Positions 30,401 to 45,400 of a DNA stretch of 64,000 bases are shown here, piece by piece. The notes beneath the pieces are model-generated. The model had not been told where the DNA came from. It worked only from the letters and a program-made list of their open reading frames with translations, and ran no database searches. Source of the stretch: Nematostella vectensis (taxonomy: Eukaryota; Cnidaria; Anthozoa; Actiniaria; Edwardsiidae). The position numbers were made by a program, and so were the translations under genes. Location of the stretch: positions 16,886,953-16,950,952 of the forward strand of contig NC_064036.1 in assembly GCF_932526225.1 (NCBI RefSeq), given 5' to 3'. Position 1 is the stretch's first letter. Each line of letters opens with the position of its first letter.

Positions 30401-33400
30401 CCGAGGACCTGGAAGTGACGCACTTCCCGCGACGCGCCCTGCAAAGAGAATGATTAGACGCGCCCTGGAAAGGGAGGTGATTAGACGCGCCCTGGAATGA
30501 GAGGTGATTAGACACGCTCTGTAAAGAGAGGTGATTAAACGCGCACTGGAAAGAGAGGTGATTAGACGCGCCCTGGAAAGAGAGGTGATTAAACGAGCCC
30601 TGGAAAGGGAGGTGATTAGACGCGCCCTGGAAAGGGAGGTGATTAGACGCGCCCTGGAAAAAGAGGTGATTAGAAGCGACCTGGAAGAGAGGTGGTTAGA
30701 AGCGACCTGGGAGGTAATGAAACGAGCCCTGGAAAGGGATGTTATTAAACGCGCCCTGCAAAGAGAGGTAATTAGACGGGCCCTGCAAAGAGAGGTGATT
30801 AGATGCGCTCTGGAAAGGAAGGTGATTAGACGCGCCCTGGAAAGAGAGGTGATTAGACGCGCCCTGGAAAGGGAGGTGATCAGACGCACCCTTGAAAGAG
30901 AGGTGATTAGATGCGCCTTGGAAAGAGAGGTGATTAGACGCGCCCTGGAAAGAGAGGTGATTGGACGCGCCCTGGAAAGAGAAGTGATTAGACGCGCCCT
31001 GGAAAGGGAGGTGATTAGACGCACCCTTGAAAGAGAGGTGATTTGATGCGCCTTGGTAAGAGAGGTGATAAGACGCGCCCTGGAAAGAGAGGTGATTAGA
31101 CGCGCCCTGGAAAGAGAAGTGATTAAACGCGCCCTGGAAAGATAGGTGATTAGACGCGCCCTGGAAAGAGAGGTGATTAGACGCGCCCTGGAAAGGGAGG
31201 TGATTAGACGCACCCTTGAAAGAGAGCTGATTAGATGCGCCTTGGAAAGAGAGGTGATTAAACGCGCCCTGGAAAGAGAGGTGATTAGACGCGCCCTGTA
31301 AAGAGAGGTGATTAAGCGCGCCCTGGGAAGAGAGGTGATTAGACGCGCCCTGGAAAGAGAGGTGATTAGACGCGCCCTTCGAAAGAGCGGTGATTAGATG
31401 CGCCCTAGAAAGGGAGGTGATTAGACGCGCCCTGGAAAGAGAGGTGATTAGACGCGCCCTGTAAAGAGAGGTGATTAAGCGCGCCCTGGGAAGAGAGGTG
31501 ATTAGACGCGCCCTGGAAAGAGAGGTAATAAGACGCGCCCTGGAAAGAGAGGTGATTAGACGCGCCCTTCAAAAGAGCGGTGATTAGATGCGCCCTAGAA
31601 AGGGAGGTGATTAGACGCGCCCTGGAAAGAGAGGTGATTAGACGCGCCTTGGAAAGGGGGCATTTCTTTGGCTAGGGGGTTTATTCACTTCACGTTCGTG
31701 TGATTTTTAAATGCGAGTAGAATTTTGCATTTTCTTTTCATTTTTCAGTCTCCGTTTCCTTCGCTATTGAAAGCCCGGCTTTGCAAAATCTCATTGGTGG
31801 ATAATTATCTAATAAAATGTGAATGCTATATATCGTATATCATGTGTTATAACATATCTTATACCATATTATCATAGCAACACACCTCCTTGGTGGTGAG
31901 GACGAACCTCCTCGTGATAATCTGAGACTCCACGTCCTCGTCTAAAAGTTGAACTTGTATCTTCCCATAACTCTTGGCGTCACGTGATGGCCAGTACTGC
32001 CGGTAACGCTAAACAGATACACAGCGCTCGTACGAGGGTCAGAATTCACCAAAAGGTTGTAATGGTGATGGTGTTGGTGGTAGAGGTGATGATGGTTTTG
32101 GTAATAGGAGTGTTGGTGGTGTTAATGATCGTGATTGTTAGTTGAGGTTGTGGTGATTTTGATATCAGTGGTGTGATGGTCATGTAGGTGATAATGGTCA
32201 TGTAGTTGATGATGGTCATGTAGGTGATGATGGTCATGTAGGTGATGATGGTCATGTAGGATGTAGGTGATGATGGCCATGTAGGTGATGATGGTCATGT
32301 AGGTGATGATGGCCATGTAGGTGATGATGGTCATGTAGGTGATGATGGCCATGTAGGTGATGATGGTCATGTAGGTGATGATGGTCATGTAGGTGATGAT
32401 GGCCATGTAGGTGATGATGGTCATGTAGGTGATGATGGCCATGTAGGAGATGATGGCCATGTAGGTGATGATGGCCATGTAGGTGATGATGGTCATGTAG
32501 GTGATGATGGCCATGTAGGTGATGATGGTCATGTAGGTGATGATGGTCATGTAGGTGATGATGGCCATGTAGGTGATGATGGCCATGTAGGTGATGATGG
32601 TCATGTAGGTGATGATGGTCATGTAGGTGATGATGGTCATGTAGGTGATGATGGTCATGTAGGTGATGATGGTCATGTAGGTGATGATGGTCATGTAGGT
32701 GATGATGGCCATGTAGGTGATGATGGCCATGTAGGTGATGATGGTCATGTAGGTGATGATTGTCATGTAGGTGATGATTGTCATGTAGGTGATGATGGTC
32801 ATGTAGGTGATGATGGTCATGTAGGTGATGATGGTCATGTAGGTGATGATGGTCATGTAGGTGATGATGGTCATGTAGGTGATGATGGCCATGTAGGTGA
32901 TGATGGTCATGTAGGTGATGATGGTCATCTAGGTGATGATGGTCGTGTAGGTGATGATGGCCATGTAGGTGATGATGGTCATGTAGGTGATGATGGTCAT
33001 GTAGGTGATGATGGTCATGTAGGTGATGATGGTCATGTAGGTGATGATGGTCATGTAGGTGATGATGGTCATGTAGGTGATGATGGTCATGGTGGTGATG
33101 ATGGTCATGTAGGTGATGATGGTCCTGTAGGTGATGATGGTCATGTAGGTGATGATGGTCATGTAGGTGATGATGGTCATGTAGGTGTTGATGGTTATAA
33201 TAGTGGCACGCGCCTAGTGATGGTGTTGATGATTGCGTTAGTGGAGTTTGTGATGGTAGTAGTGGTGTTATGATGCTGATGTTAGTGATGATGATAATAG
33301 TGGTGATGGTGTTGATGATTGCGTTAGTGGAGTTTGTGATGGTGGTAGTGGTGTTATGATGCTGATGTTAGTGATGATGATAATAGTGGTGGTGGTGTTG

Positions 33401-36400
33401 ATGATTGTGTTAGTGGAGTTTGTTATGGTGGTAGTAGTGTTATGATGCTGATGTTAGTGATAATGATAATAGTGGTGATGGTGTCGATGATTGCGTTAGT
33501 GGAGTTTGTGATGGTGGTAGTGGTGTTATGATGCTGATGTTAGTGATGATGATAATAGTGGTGGTAGTGATGGTGATTGTGTTAGTGGAGTTTGTGGTGG
33601 TGATGGTGATGATAATGGCGATGGTGGTGATGATGGTGATGATAATGGTGATAGTGGTGGTGGTGATGGTGGTGATAATAATGGTGATGGTGGTGGTGAT
33701 GGTGATGATAATGGTGATGGTGGTGGTGATGGTGATGATAATGGTGATGGTGGTGGTGATGTTTAGTGAAAGTCGTGGTGTAGGTAGTGTTGGTATAATT
33801 ATAGTGATGTTGGCAATTGCGATGCCATTATCATAGTAATTATGTCCTATCTTCTATAATGGAGGTGAATGTAGTGATGTCGGTGGTGAATTATACCATT
33901 ATTACAAGACATGACGGAAAAACATGACGTGACGCTTCAAATAAGTCCATTTCACATCGAATAAGGCGGAGAATTTTTCTGAGTACTTAGTAACTTATAG
34001 CAAAGAAAATATCAAGTGCGACTTTTTTTTAATTGATGCGACTTTTTGTAAAGTGTCATTGAAATATGAGCTTTTCGCCCCTGAGCTGATACACAGGGCA
34101 ATGATGATCAAGGAAAAATGATGTTAAAAAGCCGCCAAAATCTGGTTTAGTGCACTTCGGCACGTGTTTTAAAAATCAGTCCGTAATAGAAGGAACCTAT
34201 AGCCACTAAAGAAATTGTGTCTTCTCTCTATATCTGGAATTGCGCGTTTTCCAGGTTTTTCCGTCATGTCTTATTACAATAAGTACCTTTTGTCCCTCTG
34301 AGGTGTCGTACAGCATCACGACAGTGCCTACTGAGAAATCCAGGACCATTTGCCAAAAGTTCGTGATGTCTTCACTCGATGGAGCCGGGCAGAGGATGAA
34401 TGCGTTTTTCTCTCTGTATGCCTTATTGTACATTGGAAATGAAGCAAGAAGAAGGTGAGGCAAAAACGTCGAAAGGGTTGACAATTCCACATGTGAAAAA
34501 TACACCCCTTACATTAGCAAAACTGGCATTCATATAGGCAGTCAGTTTTCGCTTAGCTGGGCTTTTCAATGTAGACTTTTTGTCGATCACTGCAAAGAAA
34601 ATATGAATAATTTGTCAAATTAAGAAAAGTTCATATATTATCCAGTTGGGGGGGGGGGGGGGGGGCGTGAGGATACTGTGTGTGTGTTTGGGTTGGGGTG
34701 GGGGGTGGGTGGGGGGGGGGGGGTTTCGGGGGTCTAAAGGGGGGCCATCGTATAAATATGGATTTTTAAAAGAAGGGTCACTGATATCTTTGGGTGTTGT
34801 CTGTTCTCTTTGTTCTACGAGTTTCGGTTTGGCATGCACAATCCAGGAGTCCAGGATACGTATTTGGCCACGTTTTATCTATGCAATGCAAACCTGTATA
34901 CACCCTATATACAAGATTTTCATGATTTCCGCTATATGATATCTATAAAGTACTAATGTTCCATATTTTAAAAAAAACAAAAAAACTCTCTTGTTGTGAA
35001 GAAAAGCTTGTAAAAGGGCGGAGAGAATGTTTGACACAGTTTCGTCACCGGAATCAGATTGACTTACATGAAATTCTGTACTTTGATCCCGACGAAACAT
35101 CTACATCCGGGACACTTGATGGCACAATGACTGACAACCTCTGAACAATTACGATAAGAAGGTCATGTCATACAGGCGAACGTTATTATTATAATATATA
35201 ATAGTTCTTTGATCGTTCTTCTATTCACTTTCTAGTTAATTTTATAAAAAAAAAAAAAAAGTTCTTGACGACTCATGCCAAGGCGAATGTGACGTAAACA
35301 GTATATATTTGGACATTTAAAAAAATAAGGAAACCTCAAATAAACTTCCCTCCCTTCCGCGTATGTATTTAACACCTAGTTCAATAAACTTCCCTCCCTT
35401 CCGCGTATGTATTTAACACCTAGTTCAATAAACTTCCCTCCCTTCCGCGTATGTATTTAACACCTAGTTCAATAAACTTCCCTCCCTTCCGCGTATGTAT
35501 TTAACACCTAGTTCAATAAACGTTTCTTTGGTTCATTGCTAATGGCAAGAGCGCACGGCAACATAAATAAGAATAATTTCTATATTTATATTTTATTATT
35601 TATATTTATTATATTATTTATGTTTTTGTTCACATTTCAAGAAAAGTACAGCCTTAGCCTCCCATGATGTGGTGCTAGCTTGCTGTGGCCAATAGACAAA
35701 GGGAATAGCATCGTTTTAAGAGATAATTATACGATTGTACCCTACCGTTTCACAATAACTTGGAAATATTAAACCTGGAACTCCGCCTCGTACCCCGACA
35801 CATTTCCTGGAGTCCGTAGTTTGGAGAGCCTGGCCATAGCGGCCTTCATATTGTCAGCAGGAATATCAGTGCTTCCGCAGACAAGCGCCTCCAGGACAGC
35901 CAAGTGGATAAACACGTATTGCTCCTGTGTGCAGAACAATGCGTCTTACAATCAGTAAGGCGATTCTTTACCCTTAGATTATTAATTGAGCGTGCTTTCT
36001 CCTAAGTGCATACAAATGATGTATATTTCAAAAAGTAAAGAGCAAATCTTGTTGAGCATTAGGTAGAGTATGCTCTGTGTTCTGAGGTAGCATGGTCTGA
36101 GAAACCGATGGACACTACTTTGGCATGGTAATTAGTGTGTGTGTTTCATTGGATGAACACTACGAAGCGTGTGGAGGTGACTAATATTATCTTCTGCTTT
36201 TGAGAGCTGACGCTACGCACTGTTGTAGATGACTTATGGGATAAATATGAAGCTGGGGGAGTGTTCAGATTAATTCTAGTGTGCGGAGACTACTTATAGC
36301 ATTGCTACAATGCTCGACCTTTAAAGGCCTGTCTTACCGATGTTTGCACCATGTGTGGCCGGTCTTCCCTGATGGCTTTCACGTAGTTGAAGATGTCCAC

Positions 36401-39400
36401 CGTCTTTTGTTTCTTAGCCTGGCGCAGCATCGCGTCAATCACGAGAAAAGCGCCCGTTCTTCCCACGCCGGCGCTGCCAGAAATAAAAAAAAATCTGTAA
36501 TTATCAAGTCATCTATGAGATAACTTGAAACACTCTAGAAACTGTAAAAGTCACTTGCTTTCAGCGAAGAAAAGACCTTTGAGTGAGCATCTGTAAAATA
36601 TTTTTTTTAGATTTTGATTAATATTGCAGTTATTTGTTCAGTTGTATGACACAAGATCTGCTCACTAAGAAATGCACATCGCATTTTTATTGTATGTCAA
36701 GTTTACGGCCGGAGGTCTTAAATACTGCATACCTGCAATGTATGACCCAAAGTCTAAAATACTGCATACCTGCAGTGTATGACCCAAAGTCTTAAATGAC
36801 ACATACCTACAGTGTATGAACCAAAGTCTTAAATGATACATACCTACAGTGTATGACCCAAAGTCTTAAATGATGCATACCTGCAGTGTATGACCCAAAG
36901 TCTTAAATGATGCATACCTGCAGTGTATGACCCAAAGTCTTAAATGATACATACCTACAGTGTATGACCCAAAGTCTTAAGTACTGCATACCTACAGTGT
37001 ATGACCCAAAGTCTAAAATACTGCATACCTGCAGTGTATGACCCAAAGTCTTAAATGATGTATACCTGTAATGTATGACCCAAAGTCTGAAATGATACAT
37101 ACCTACAGTGTATGACCCAAAGTCTTAAATGATGCATACCTACAGTGTATGACCCAAAGTCTTAAATGATACATACCTACAGTGTATGACCCAAAGTCTT
37201 AAGTACTGCATACCTACAGTGTATGACCCAAAGTCTTAAATACTGCATACCTACAGTGTATGACCCAAAGTCTTAAATACTGCATACCTACAGTGTATGA
37301 CCCAAAGTCTAAATACTGCATACCTACAGTGTATGACCCAAAGTCTTAAATGATGCATACCTGCCGTGTATGACCCAAAGTCTAAATACTGCATACGTAC
37401 AGTGTATGACTCAAAGTCTTAAATGATAAATACCTGAAGTGTATGATCCAAAGTCTAAATACTGCATACCTGCAGTGTATGACCCAAAGTCTTAAATACA
37501 GCATACCTGCAGTGTTTGACCCAAAGTCTTAAATGATACATACCTACAGTGTATGACCCAAAGTCTTAAATGATGCATACCTACAGTGTATGACCCAAAG
37601 TCTTAAATGATACATACCTACAGTGTATGACCCAAAGTCTTAAGTACTGCATACCTACAGTGTATGACCCAAAGTCTTAAATGACACATACCTACAGTGT
37701 ATGAACCAAAGTCTTAAATGATACATACCTACAGTGTATGACCCAAAGTCTTAAATGATGCATACCTGCAGTGTATGACCCAAAGTCTTAAATGATGCAT
37801 ACCTGCAGTGTATGACCCAAAGTCTTAAATGATACATACCTACAGTGTATGACCCAAAGTCTTAAGTACTGCATACCTACAGTGTATGACCCAAAGTCTA
37901 AAATACTGCATACCTGCAGTGTATGACTCAAAGTCTTAAATGATAAATACCTGCAGTGTATGATCCAAAGTCTAAATACTGCATACCTGCAGTGTATGAC
38001 CCGAAGTCTTAAATACAGCATACCTGCAGTGTTTGACCCAAAGTCTTAAATACTGCATACCTGCAGTGTATGACCCAAAGTCTTAAATGATGTATACCTA
38101 CAGTGTATGACCCTAAGTCTTAAATGATGTATACCTGTAATGTATAACCCAAAGTCTTAAATGATTAATACCTACAGTGTATGACCCAAAGTCTTAAATG
38201 ATAAATACCTGCAGTGTATGACCCAAAGTCTAAATACTGCATACCTACAGTGTATGACCCTAAGTCTTAAATGATGTATACCTGTAATGTATGACCCAAA
38301 GTCTTAAATGATGCATACCTACAATGTATGAACCAAAGTCTTGAATGATGCATACCTACAGTGTATGACCCAAAGTCTTAAATGATGTATACCTACAGTG
38401 TATGACCCAAAGTCTTATATGATGTATACCTGTAATGTATGACCCAAAGTCTTAAATGATATAGACCTTTGAGTGCGCATCTGTAAAATATTTTTTTTTA
38501 GATTTTGATTAATATTGCTGTTATTTGTTCAGTTGTACGACACAAGATCTGCTCACTAAGAAATGCACATCGCATTTTTATTGTATGTCAAGTTTACGGC
38601 CGGAGGACTTAAATACTGCATACCTGCAATGTATGGCCCAAAGTCTTAAATGATACATACCTGCAGTGTATGACCCAAAGTCTTAAATGATACATACCTG
38701 CAGTGTATGACCCAAAGTCTTAAATGATGCATACCTGCAGTGTATGACCCAAAGTCTTAAATGATGCATACCTACAGTGTATGAACTAAAGTCTTAAATG
38801 ATACATACCTGCAGTGTATGGCCCAAAGTCTTAAATGATAAATAACTGCAGTGTATGACCCAAAGTCTTAAATGATACATACCTGCAGTGTATGACCCAA
38901 AGTCTAAATGCTGCATACCTGCAGTGTATGATCCAAAGTCTAAAATACTGCATACCTGCAGTGTATGACCCAAAGTCTTAAATGATGCATACCTACAGTG
39001 TATGACCCAAAGTCTTAAATGATGCATACCTGCAGTGTATGATCCAAAGTCTAAATACTGCATACGTACAGTGTATGACTTAAAGTCTTAAATGATAAAT
39101 ACCTGCAGTGTATGATCCAAAGTCTAAATACTGCATACCTGCAGTGTATGACCCAAAGTCTTAAATACAGCATACCTGCAGTGTTTGACACTAAGTCTTA
39201 AATGATGTATACCTGTAATGTATGACCCAAAGTCTTAAATGATTAATACCTACAGTGTATGACCCTAAGTCTTAAATGATGTATACCTGTAATGTATGAC
39301 CCAAAGTCTTAAATGATTAATACCTACAGTGTATGACCCAAAGTCTAAATACTGCATACCTACAGTGTATGACCCAAAGTCTAAATGATGCATACCTGCA

Positions 39401-42400
39401 GTGTATGACCCTAAGTCTTAAATACTGTATACCTGCAGTGTATGACCCAAAGTCTTAAATGATGTATACCTACAGTGTATGACCCTAAGTCTTAAATGAT
39501 GTATACCTGTAATGTATGACCCAAAGTCTTAAATGATTAATACCTACAGTGTATGACCCAAAGTCTTAAATGATACATACCTACAGTGTATGACCCAAAG
39601 TCTTAAATGATGTATACCTGTAATGTATGACCCAAAGTCTTAAATGATTAATACCTACAGTGTATGACCCAAAGTCTTAAATGATACATACCTACAGTGT
39701 ATGTCCCAAAGTCTTAAATGATGTATACCTACAGTGTATGACCCAAAGTCTTAAATGATACATACCTACAGTGTATGACCCAAAGTCTTAAATGATACAT
39801 ACCTACAGTGTATGACCCAAAGTCTTAAATGATGTATACCTACAGTGTATGACCCAAAGTCTTAAATGATGTATACCTGTAATGTATGACCCTAAGTCTT
39901 AAATGATGTATACCTGTAATGTATGACCCAAAGTCTTAAATGATTAATTACAGTGTATTACCCAAAGTCTTAAATGATACATACCTACAGTGTATGACCC
40001 TAAGTCTTAAGTGATGTATACCTGTAATGTATGACCCAAAGTCTTAAATGATACATACCTACAGTGTATGACCCAAAGTCTTAAATGATACATACCTACA
40101 GTGTATGACCCAAAGTCTTAAATGATGTATACCTACAGTGTATGACCCTAAGTCTTAAATGATGTATACCTGTAATGTATGACCCAAAGTCTTAAATGAT
40201 TAATACCTACAGTGTATGACCCAAAGTCTTAAATGATACATACCTACAGTGTATGACCCTAAGTCTTAAATGATGTATACCTGTAATGTATGACCCAAAG
40301 TCTTAAATGATGCATACCTGCAGTGTATGACCCAAAGTCTTAAATGATATATACCTACAGTGTATGACCTGTACGCACCTGTTGGCATGTGAGATGGTCT
40401 GGTAGTACGCACCTGTTGGCGTGTGAGATGGTCTGGTAGTACGCACCTGTTGGCGTGTGAGATGGTCTGGTAGTATGCACCTGTTGGCGTGTGAGATTGT
40501 CTGGCAGTACGCACCTGTTGGCGTATGAGTTGGTCTGGTGGTACGCACCTGTTGGCGTATGAGATGGTCTGGTAGTACGCACCTGTTGGCCTATGAGATG
40601 GTCTGGTAGTACACACCTGTTGGCGTCTGAGATTGTCTGGTAGTATGCACCTGTTGGCGTATGAGTTGGTCTGGTAGTACGCACCTGATGGCGTATGAGA
40701 TGGTCTGGTGGTACACACCTGTTGGCGTATGAGATGGTCTGGTAGTACACACCTGTTGGCGTGTGAGATGTTCTGGTAGTACGCACCTGTTGGCGTGTGA
40801 GATGGTCTGGTAGTACGCACCTGTTGGCGTGTGAGATTGTCTGGTAGTACGCACCTGTTGGCGTATGAGATGGTCTGGTAGTAACGCACCTGTTGGCGTA
40901 TGAGATGGTCTGGTAGTACGCACCTGTTGGCCTATGAGATGGTCTGGTAGTACGCACCTGTTGGCGTGTGAGATGGTCTGGTAGTACGCACCTGTTGGCG
41001 TGTGAGATGGTCTGGTAGTACGCACCTGTTGGCGTGTGAGAAGGTCTGGTAGTACGCACCTGTTGGCATGTGAGATGGTCTGGTAGTACGCACCTGTTGG
41101 CGTGTGAGATGGTCTGGTAGTACGCACCTGTTGGCGTATGAGATGGTCTGGTAGTACGCACCTGTTGGCCTATGAGATGGTCTGGTAGTACGCACCTGTT
41201 GGCGTGTGAGATGGTCTGGTAGTACGCACCTGTTGGCGTGTGAGAAGGTCTGGTAGTACACACCTGTTGGCGTATGAGATGGTCTGGTAGTACGCACCTG
41301 TTGGCGTGTGAGATGGTCTGGTGGTACGCACCTGTTGGCGTATGAGATGGTCTGGTAGTACGCACCTGTTGGCGTGTGAGATGGTCTGGTGGTACGCACC
41401 TGTTGGCGTGTGAGATGGTCTGGTAGTACGCACCTGTTGGTGTGTGAGATGGTCTGGTAGTACACACCTGTTGGCGTGTGAGATGGTCTGGTAGTACGCA
41501 CCTGTTGGCGTATGAGATGGTCTGGTAGTACGCACCTGTTGGCCTATGAGATGGTCTGGTAGTACGCACCTGTTGGCATGTGAGATGGTCTGGTAGTACG
41601 CACCTGTTGGCGTATTAGATGGTCTGGTAGTACGCACCTGTTGGCGTATGAGATGGTCTGGTAGTACGCACCTGTTGGCGTGTGAGATGGTCTGGTAGTA
41701 CGAACCCGTTGGCGTATGAGATGTTCTGTTAGTACGCACCCGTTGGCGTATGAGATTGTCTGGTAGTACGCACCTGTTGGCGTATGAGATGGTCTGGTAG
41801 TACGCACCCGTTGGCATGTGAGATTGTCTGGTAGTACGCACCTGTTGGCGTGTGAGATTGTCTGGTAGTACGCACCTGTTGGCGTATGAGATTGTCTGGT
41901 AGTACGCACCTGTTGGCATGTGAGATGGTCTGGTAGTAACGCACCCGTTGGCATGTGAGATGTTCTGTTAGTACGCACCTGTTGGCGTATAAGATGGTCT
42001 GGTAGTACGCACCCGTTGGCATGTGAGATTGTCTGGTAGTACGCACCTGTTGGCGTGTGAGATGGTTGGATAGTACGCACATGTTGGCGCGTGAGATGGT
42101 CTGGTAGTACGCACCTGTTGGCGTGTGAGATGGTCTGGTAGTACGCACCCGTTGGCGTGTGAGATAGTCTGGTAGTACGCACCTGTTGGCGTGTGAGATG
42201 GTCTGTTAGTACGCACCTGTTGGCGTATAAGATGGTCTGGTAGTACGCACCTGTTGGCATGTGAGATGGTCTGGTAGTAACGCACCCGTTGGCATGTGAG
42301 ATGTTCTGTTAGTACGCACCTGTTGGCGTATAAGATGGTCTGGTAGTACGCACTTGTTGGCGTACGAGATAGTCTGGTAGTATGCACCTGTTGGCGTATG

Positions 42401-45400
42401 AGATGGTCTGGTAGTACGCACCTGTTGGCCTATGAGATGGTCTGGTAGTACGCACCTGTTGGCGTATGAGATGGTCTGGTAGTACGCACCTGTTGGCGTG
42501 TGAGATGGTCTGGTAGTACGCACCTGTTGGCGTGTGAGATGGTCTGATAGTACGCACCTGTTGGCGTATGAGATGGTCTGGTAGTACGCACCTGTTGGCC
42601 TATGAGATGGTCTGGTAGTACGCACCTGTTGGCCTATGAGATGGTCTGGTTGTACGCACCTGTTGGCTATGAGATGGTCTGGTAGTACGCACCTGTTGGC
42701 GTGTGAGATTGTCTGGTAGTACGCACCTGTTGGCGTGTGAGATGGTCTGGTAGTACGCACCTGTTGGCGTGTGAGATGGTCTGGTAGTACGCACCTGTTG
42801 GCGTGTGAGATGGTCTGGTAGTACGCACCTGTTGGCGTGTGAGATGGTCTGGTAGTACGCACCTGTTTGCGTATTAGATGGTCTGGTAGTACGCACCTGT
42901 TGGCGTATGAGATGGTCTGGTAGTACGCACCTGTTGGCGTGTGAGATGGTCTGGTAGTACGCACCCGTTGGCGTATGAGATGGTCTGGTAGTACGCACCC
43001 GTTGGCGTATGAGATTGTCTGATAGTACGCACCTGTTGGCATGTGAGATGGTGTGGTAGTAACGCACCCGTTGGCATGTGAGATGTTCTGTTAGTACGCA
43101 CCTGTTGGCGTATAAGATGGTCTGGTAGTACGCACCCGTTGGGGTATGAGATGGTCTGGTAGTACGCACCTGTTGGCGTGTGAGATGGTCTGGTAGTACG
43201 CACCTGTTGGCGTATGAGATGGTCTGGTAGTACGCACCTGTTGGCGTATGGGATGGTCTGGTAGTACGCACCTGTTGGCCTATGAGATGGTCTGGTAGTA
43301 CGCACCTTTTGGCCTATGAGATGGTCTGTTAGTACGCACCTGTTGGCGTGTGAGATGGTCTGTTAGTACGCACCTTTTGGCGTATAAGATGGTCTGGTAG
43401 TACGCACCTGTTGGCATGTGAGATGGTCTGGTAGTAACGCACCCGTTGGCATGTGAGATGGTCTGTTAGTACGCACCTGTTGGTGTATAAGATGGTCTGG
43501 TAGTACGCACTTGTTGGCGTACGAGATAGTCTGGTAGTATGCACCTGTTGGCGTATGAGATGGTCTGGTAGTACGCACCTGTTGGCGTATGGGATGGTCT
43601 GGTAGTACGCACCTGTTGGCGTATGAGATGGTCTGGTAGTACGCACCTGTTGGCGTGTGAGATGGTCTGGTAGTACGCACCTGTTGGCGTTTGAGATGGT
43701 CTGGTAGTACCCACCTGTTGGCGTGTGAGATGGTCTGGTAGTACGCACCTGTTGGCGTGTGAGATGGTCTGATAGTACGCACCTGTTGGCGTATGAGATG
43801 GTCTGGTAGTACGCACCTGTTGGCCTATGAGATGGTCTGGTAGTACGCACCTGTTGGCCTATGAGATGGTCTGGTAGTACGCACCTGTTGGCCTATGAGA
43901 TGGTCTGGTAGTACGCACCTGTTGGCGTGTGAGATTGTCTGGTAGTACGCACCTGTTGGCGTGTGAGATGGTCTGGTAGTACGCACCTGTTGGCGTGTGA
44001 GATGGTCTGGTAGTACGCACCTGTTGGCGTGTGAGATGGTCTGGTAGTACGCACCTGTTTGAGTATTAGATGGTCTGGTAGTACGCACCTGTTGGCGTAT
44101 GAGATGGTCTGGTAGTACGCACCTGTTGGCGTGTGAGATGGTCTGGTAGGACGCACCCGTTGGCGTATGAGATGGTCTGGTAGTACGCACCTGTTGGCGT
44201 ATGAGATTGTCTGGTAGTACGCACCTGTTGGCGTATGAGATGGTCTGGTAGTACGCACCTGTTGGCGTGTGAGATGGTCTGGTAGTACGCACCTGTTGGC
44301 GTATGAGATGGTCTGGTAGTACGCACCTGTTGGCATGTGAGATGGTCTGGTAGTAACGCACCCGTTGGCATGTGAGATGTTCTGTTAGTACGCACCTGTT
44401 GGCGTATAAGATGGTCTGGTAGTACGCACCCGTTGGCATGTGAGATGGTCTGGTAGTACGCACCTGTTGGCGTATGAGATGGTCTGGTAGTACGCACCTG
44501 TTGGCATGTGAGATGGTCTGGTAGTAACGCACCCGTTGGCATGTGAGATGTTCTGTTAGTACGCACCTGTTGGCGTATAAGATGGTCTGGTAGTACGCAC
44601 TTGTTGGCGTACGAGATAGTCTGGTAGTATGCACCTGTTGGCGTATGAGATGGTCTGGTAGTACGCACCTGTTGGCCTATGAGATGGTCTGGTAGTACGC
44701 ACCTGTTGGCGTATGAGATGGTCTGGTAGTACGCACCTGTTGGCGTGTGAGATGGTCTGGTAGTACGCACCTGTTGGCGTGTGAGATGGTCTGATAGTAC
44801 GCACCTGTTGGCGTATGAGATGGTCTGGTAGTACGCACCTGTTGGCCTATGAGATGGTCTGGTAGTACGCACCTGTTGGCCTATGAGATGGTCTGGTTGT
44901 ACGCACCTGTTGGCTATGAGATGGTCTGGTAGTACGCACCTGTTGGCGTGTGAGATTGTCTGGTAGTACGCACCTGTTGGCGTGTGAGATGGTCTGGTAG
45001 TACGCACCTGTTGGCGTGTGAGATGGTCTGGTAGTACGCACCTGTTGGCGTGTGAGATGGTCTGGTAGTACGCACCTGTTGGCGTGTGAGATGGTCTGGT
45101 AGTACGCACCTGTTTGCGTATTAGATGGTCTGGTAGTACGCACCTGTTGGCGTATGAGATGGTCTGGTAGTACGCACCTGTTGGCGTGTGAGATGGTCTG
45201 GTAGTACGCACCCGTTGGCGTATGAGATGGTCTGGTAGTACGCACCCGTTGGCGTATGAGATTGTCTGATAGTACGCACCTGTTGGCATGTGAGATGGTG
45301 TGGTAGTAACGCACCCGTTGGCATGTGAGATGTTCTGTTAGTACGCACCTGTTGGCGTATAAGATGGTCTGGTAGTACGCACCCGTTGGGGTATGAGATG

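Noticed and set aside
30392-31213. 273- and 171-codon ORFs on both strands over the 29-bp array
   Set aside because: Repeat artefacts. The minus-strand sequence is an intron with splice acceptors, and its end overlaps a real PTP exon in another frame.
32046-33180. MTIITY-repeat ORFs
   Set aside because: Direct translation of an 18-bp minisatellite in an intron.
35775-35924. Apparent frameshift in the last D1 exon
   Set aside because: A first reading gave a frameshift near the end of this exon; a careful re-reading (CTCTCCAAACTACGG) gives exactly 50 codons in frame, so the exon is intact.
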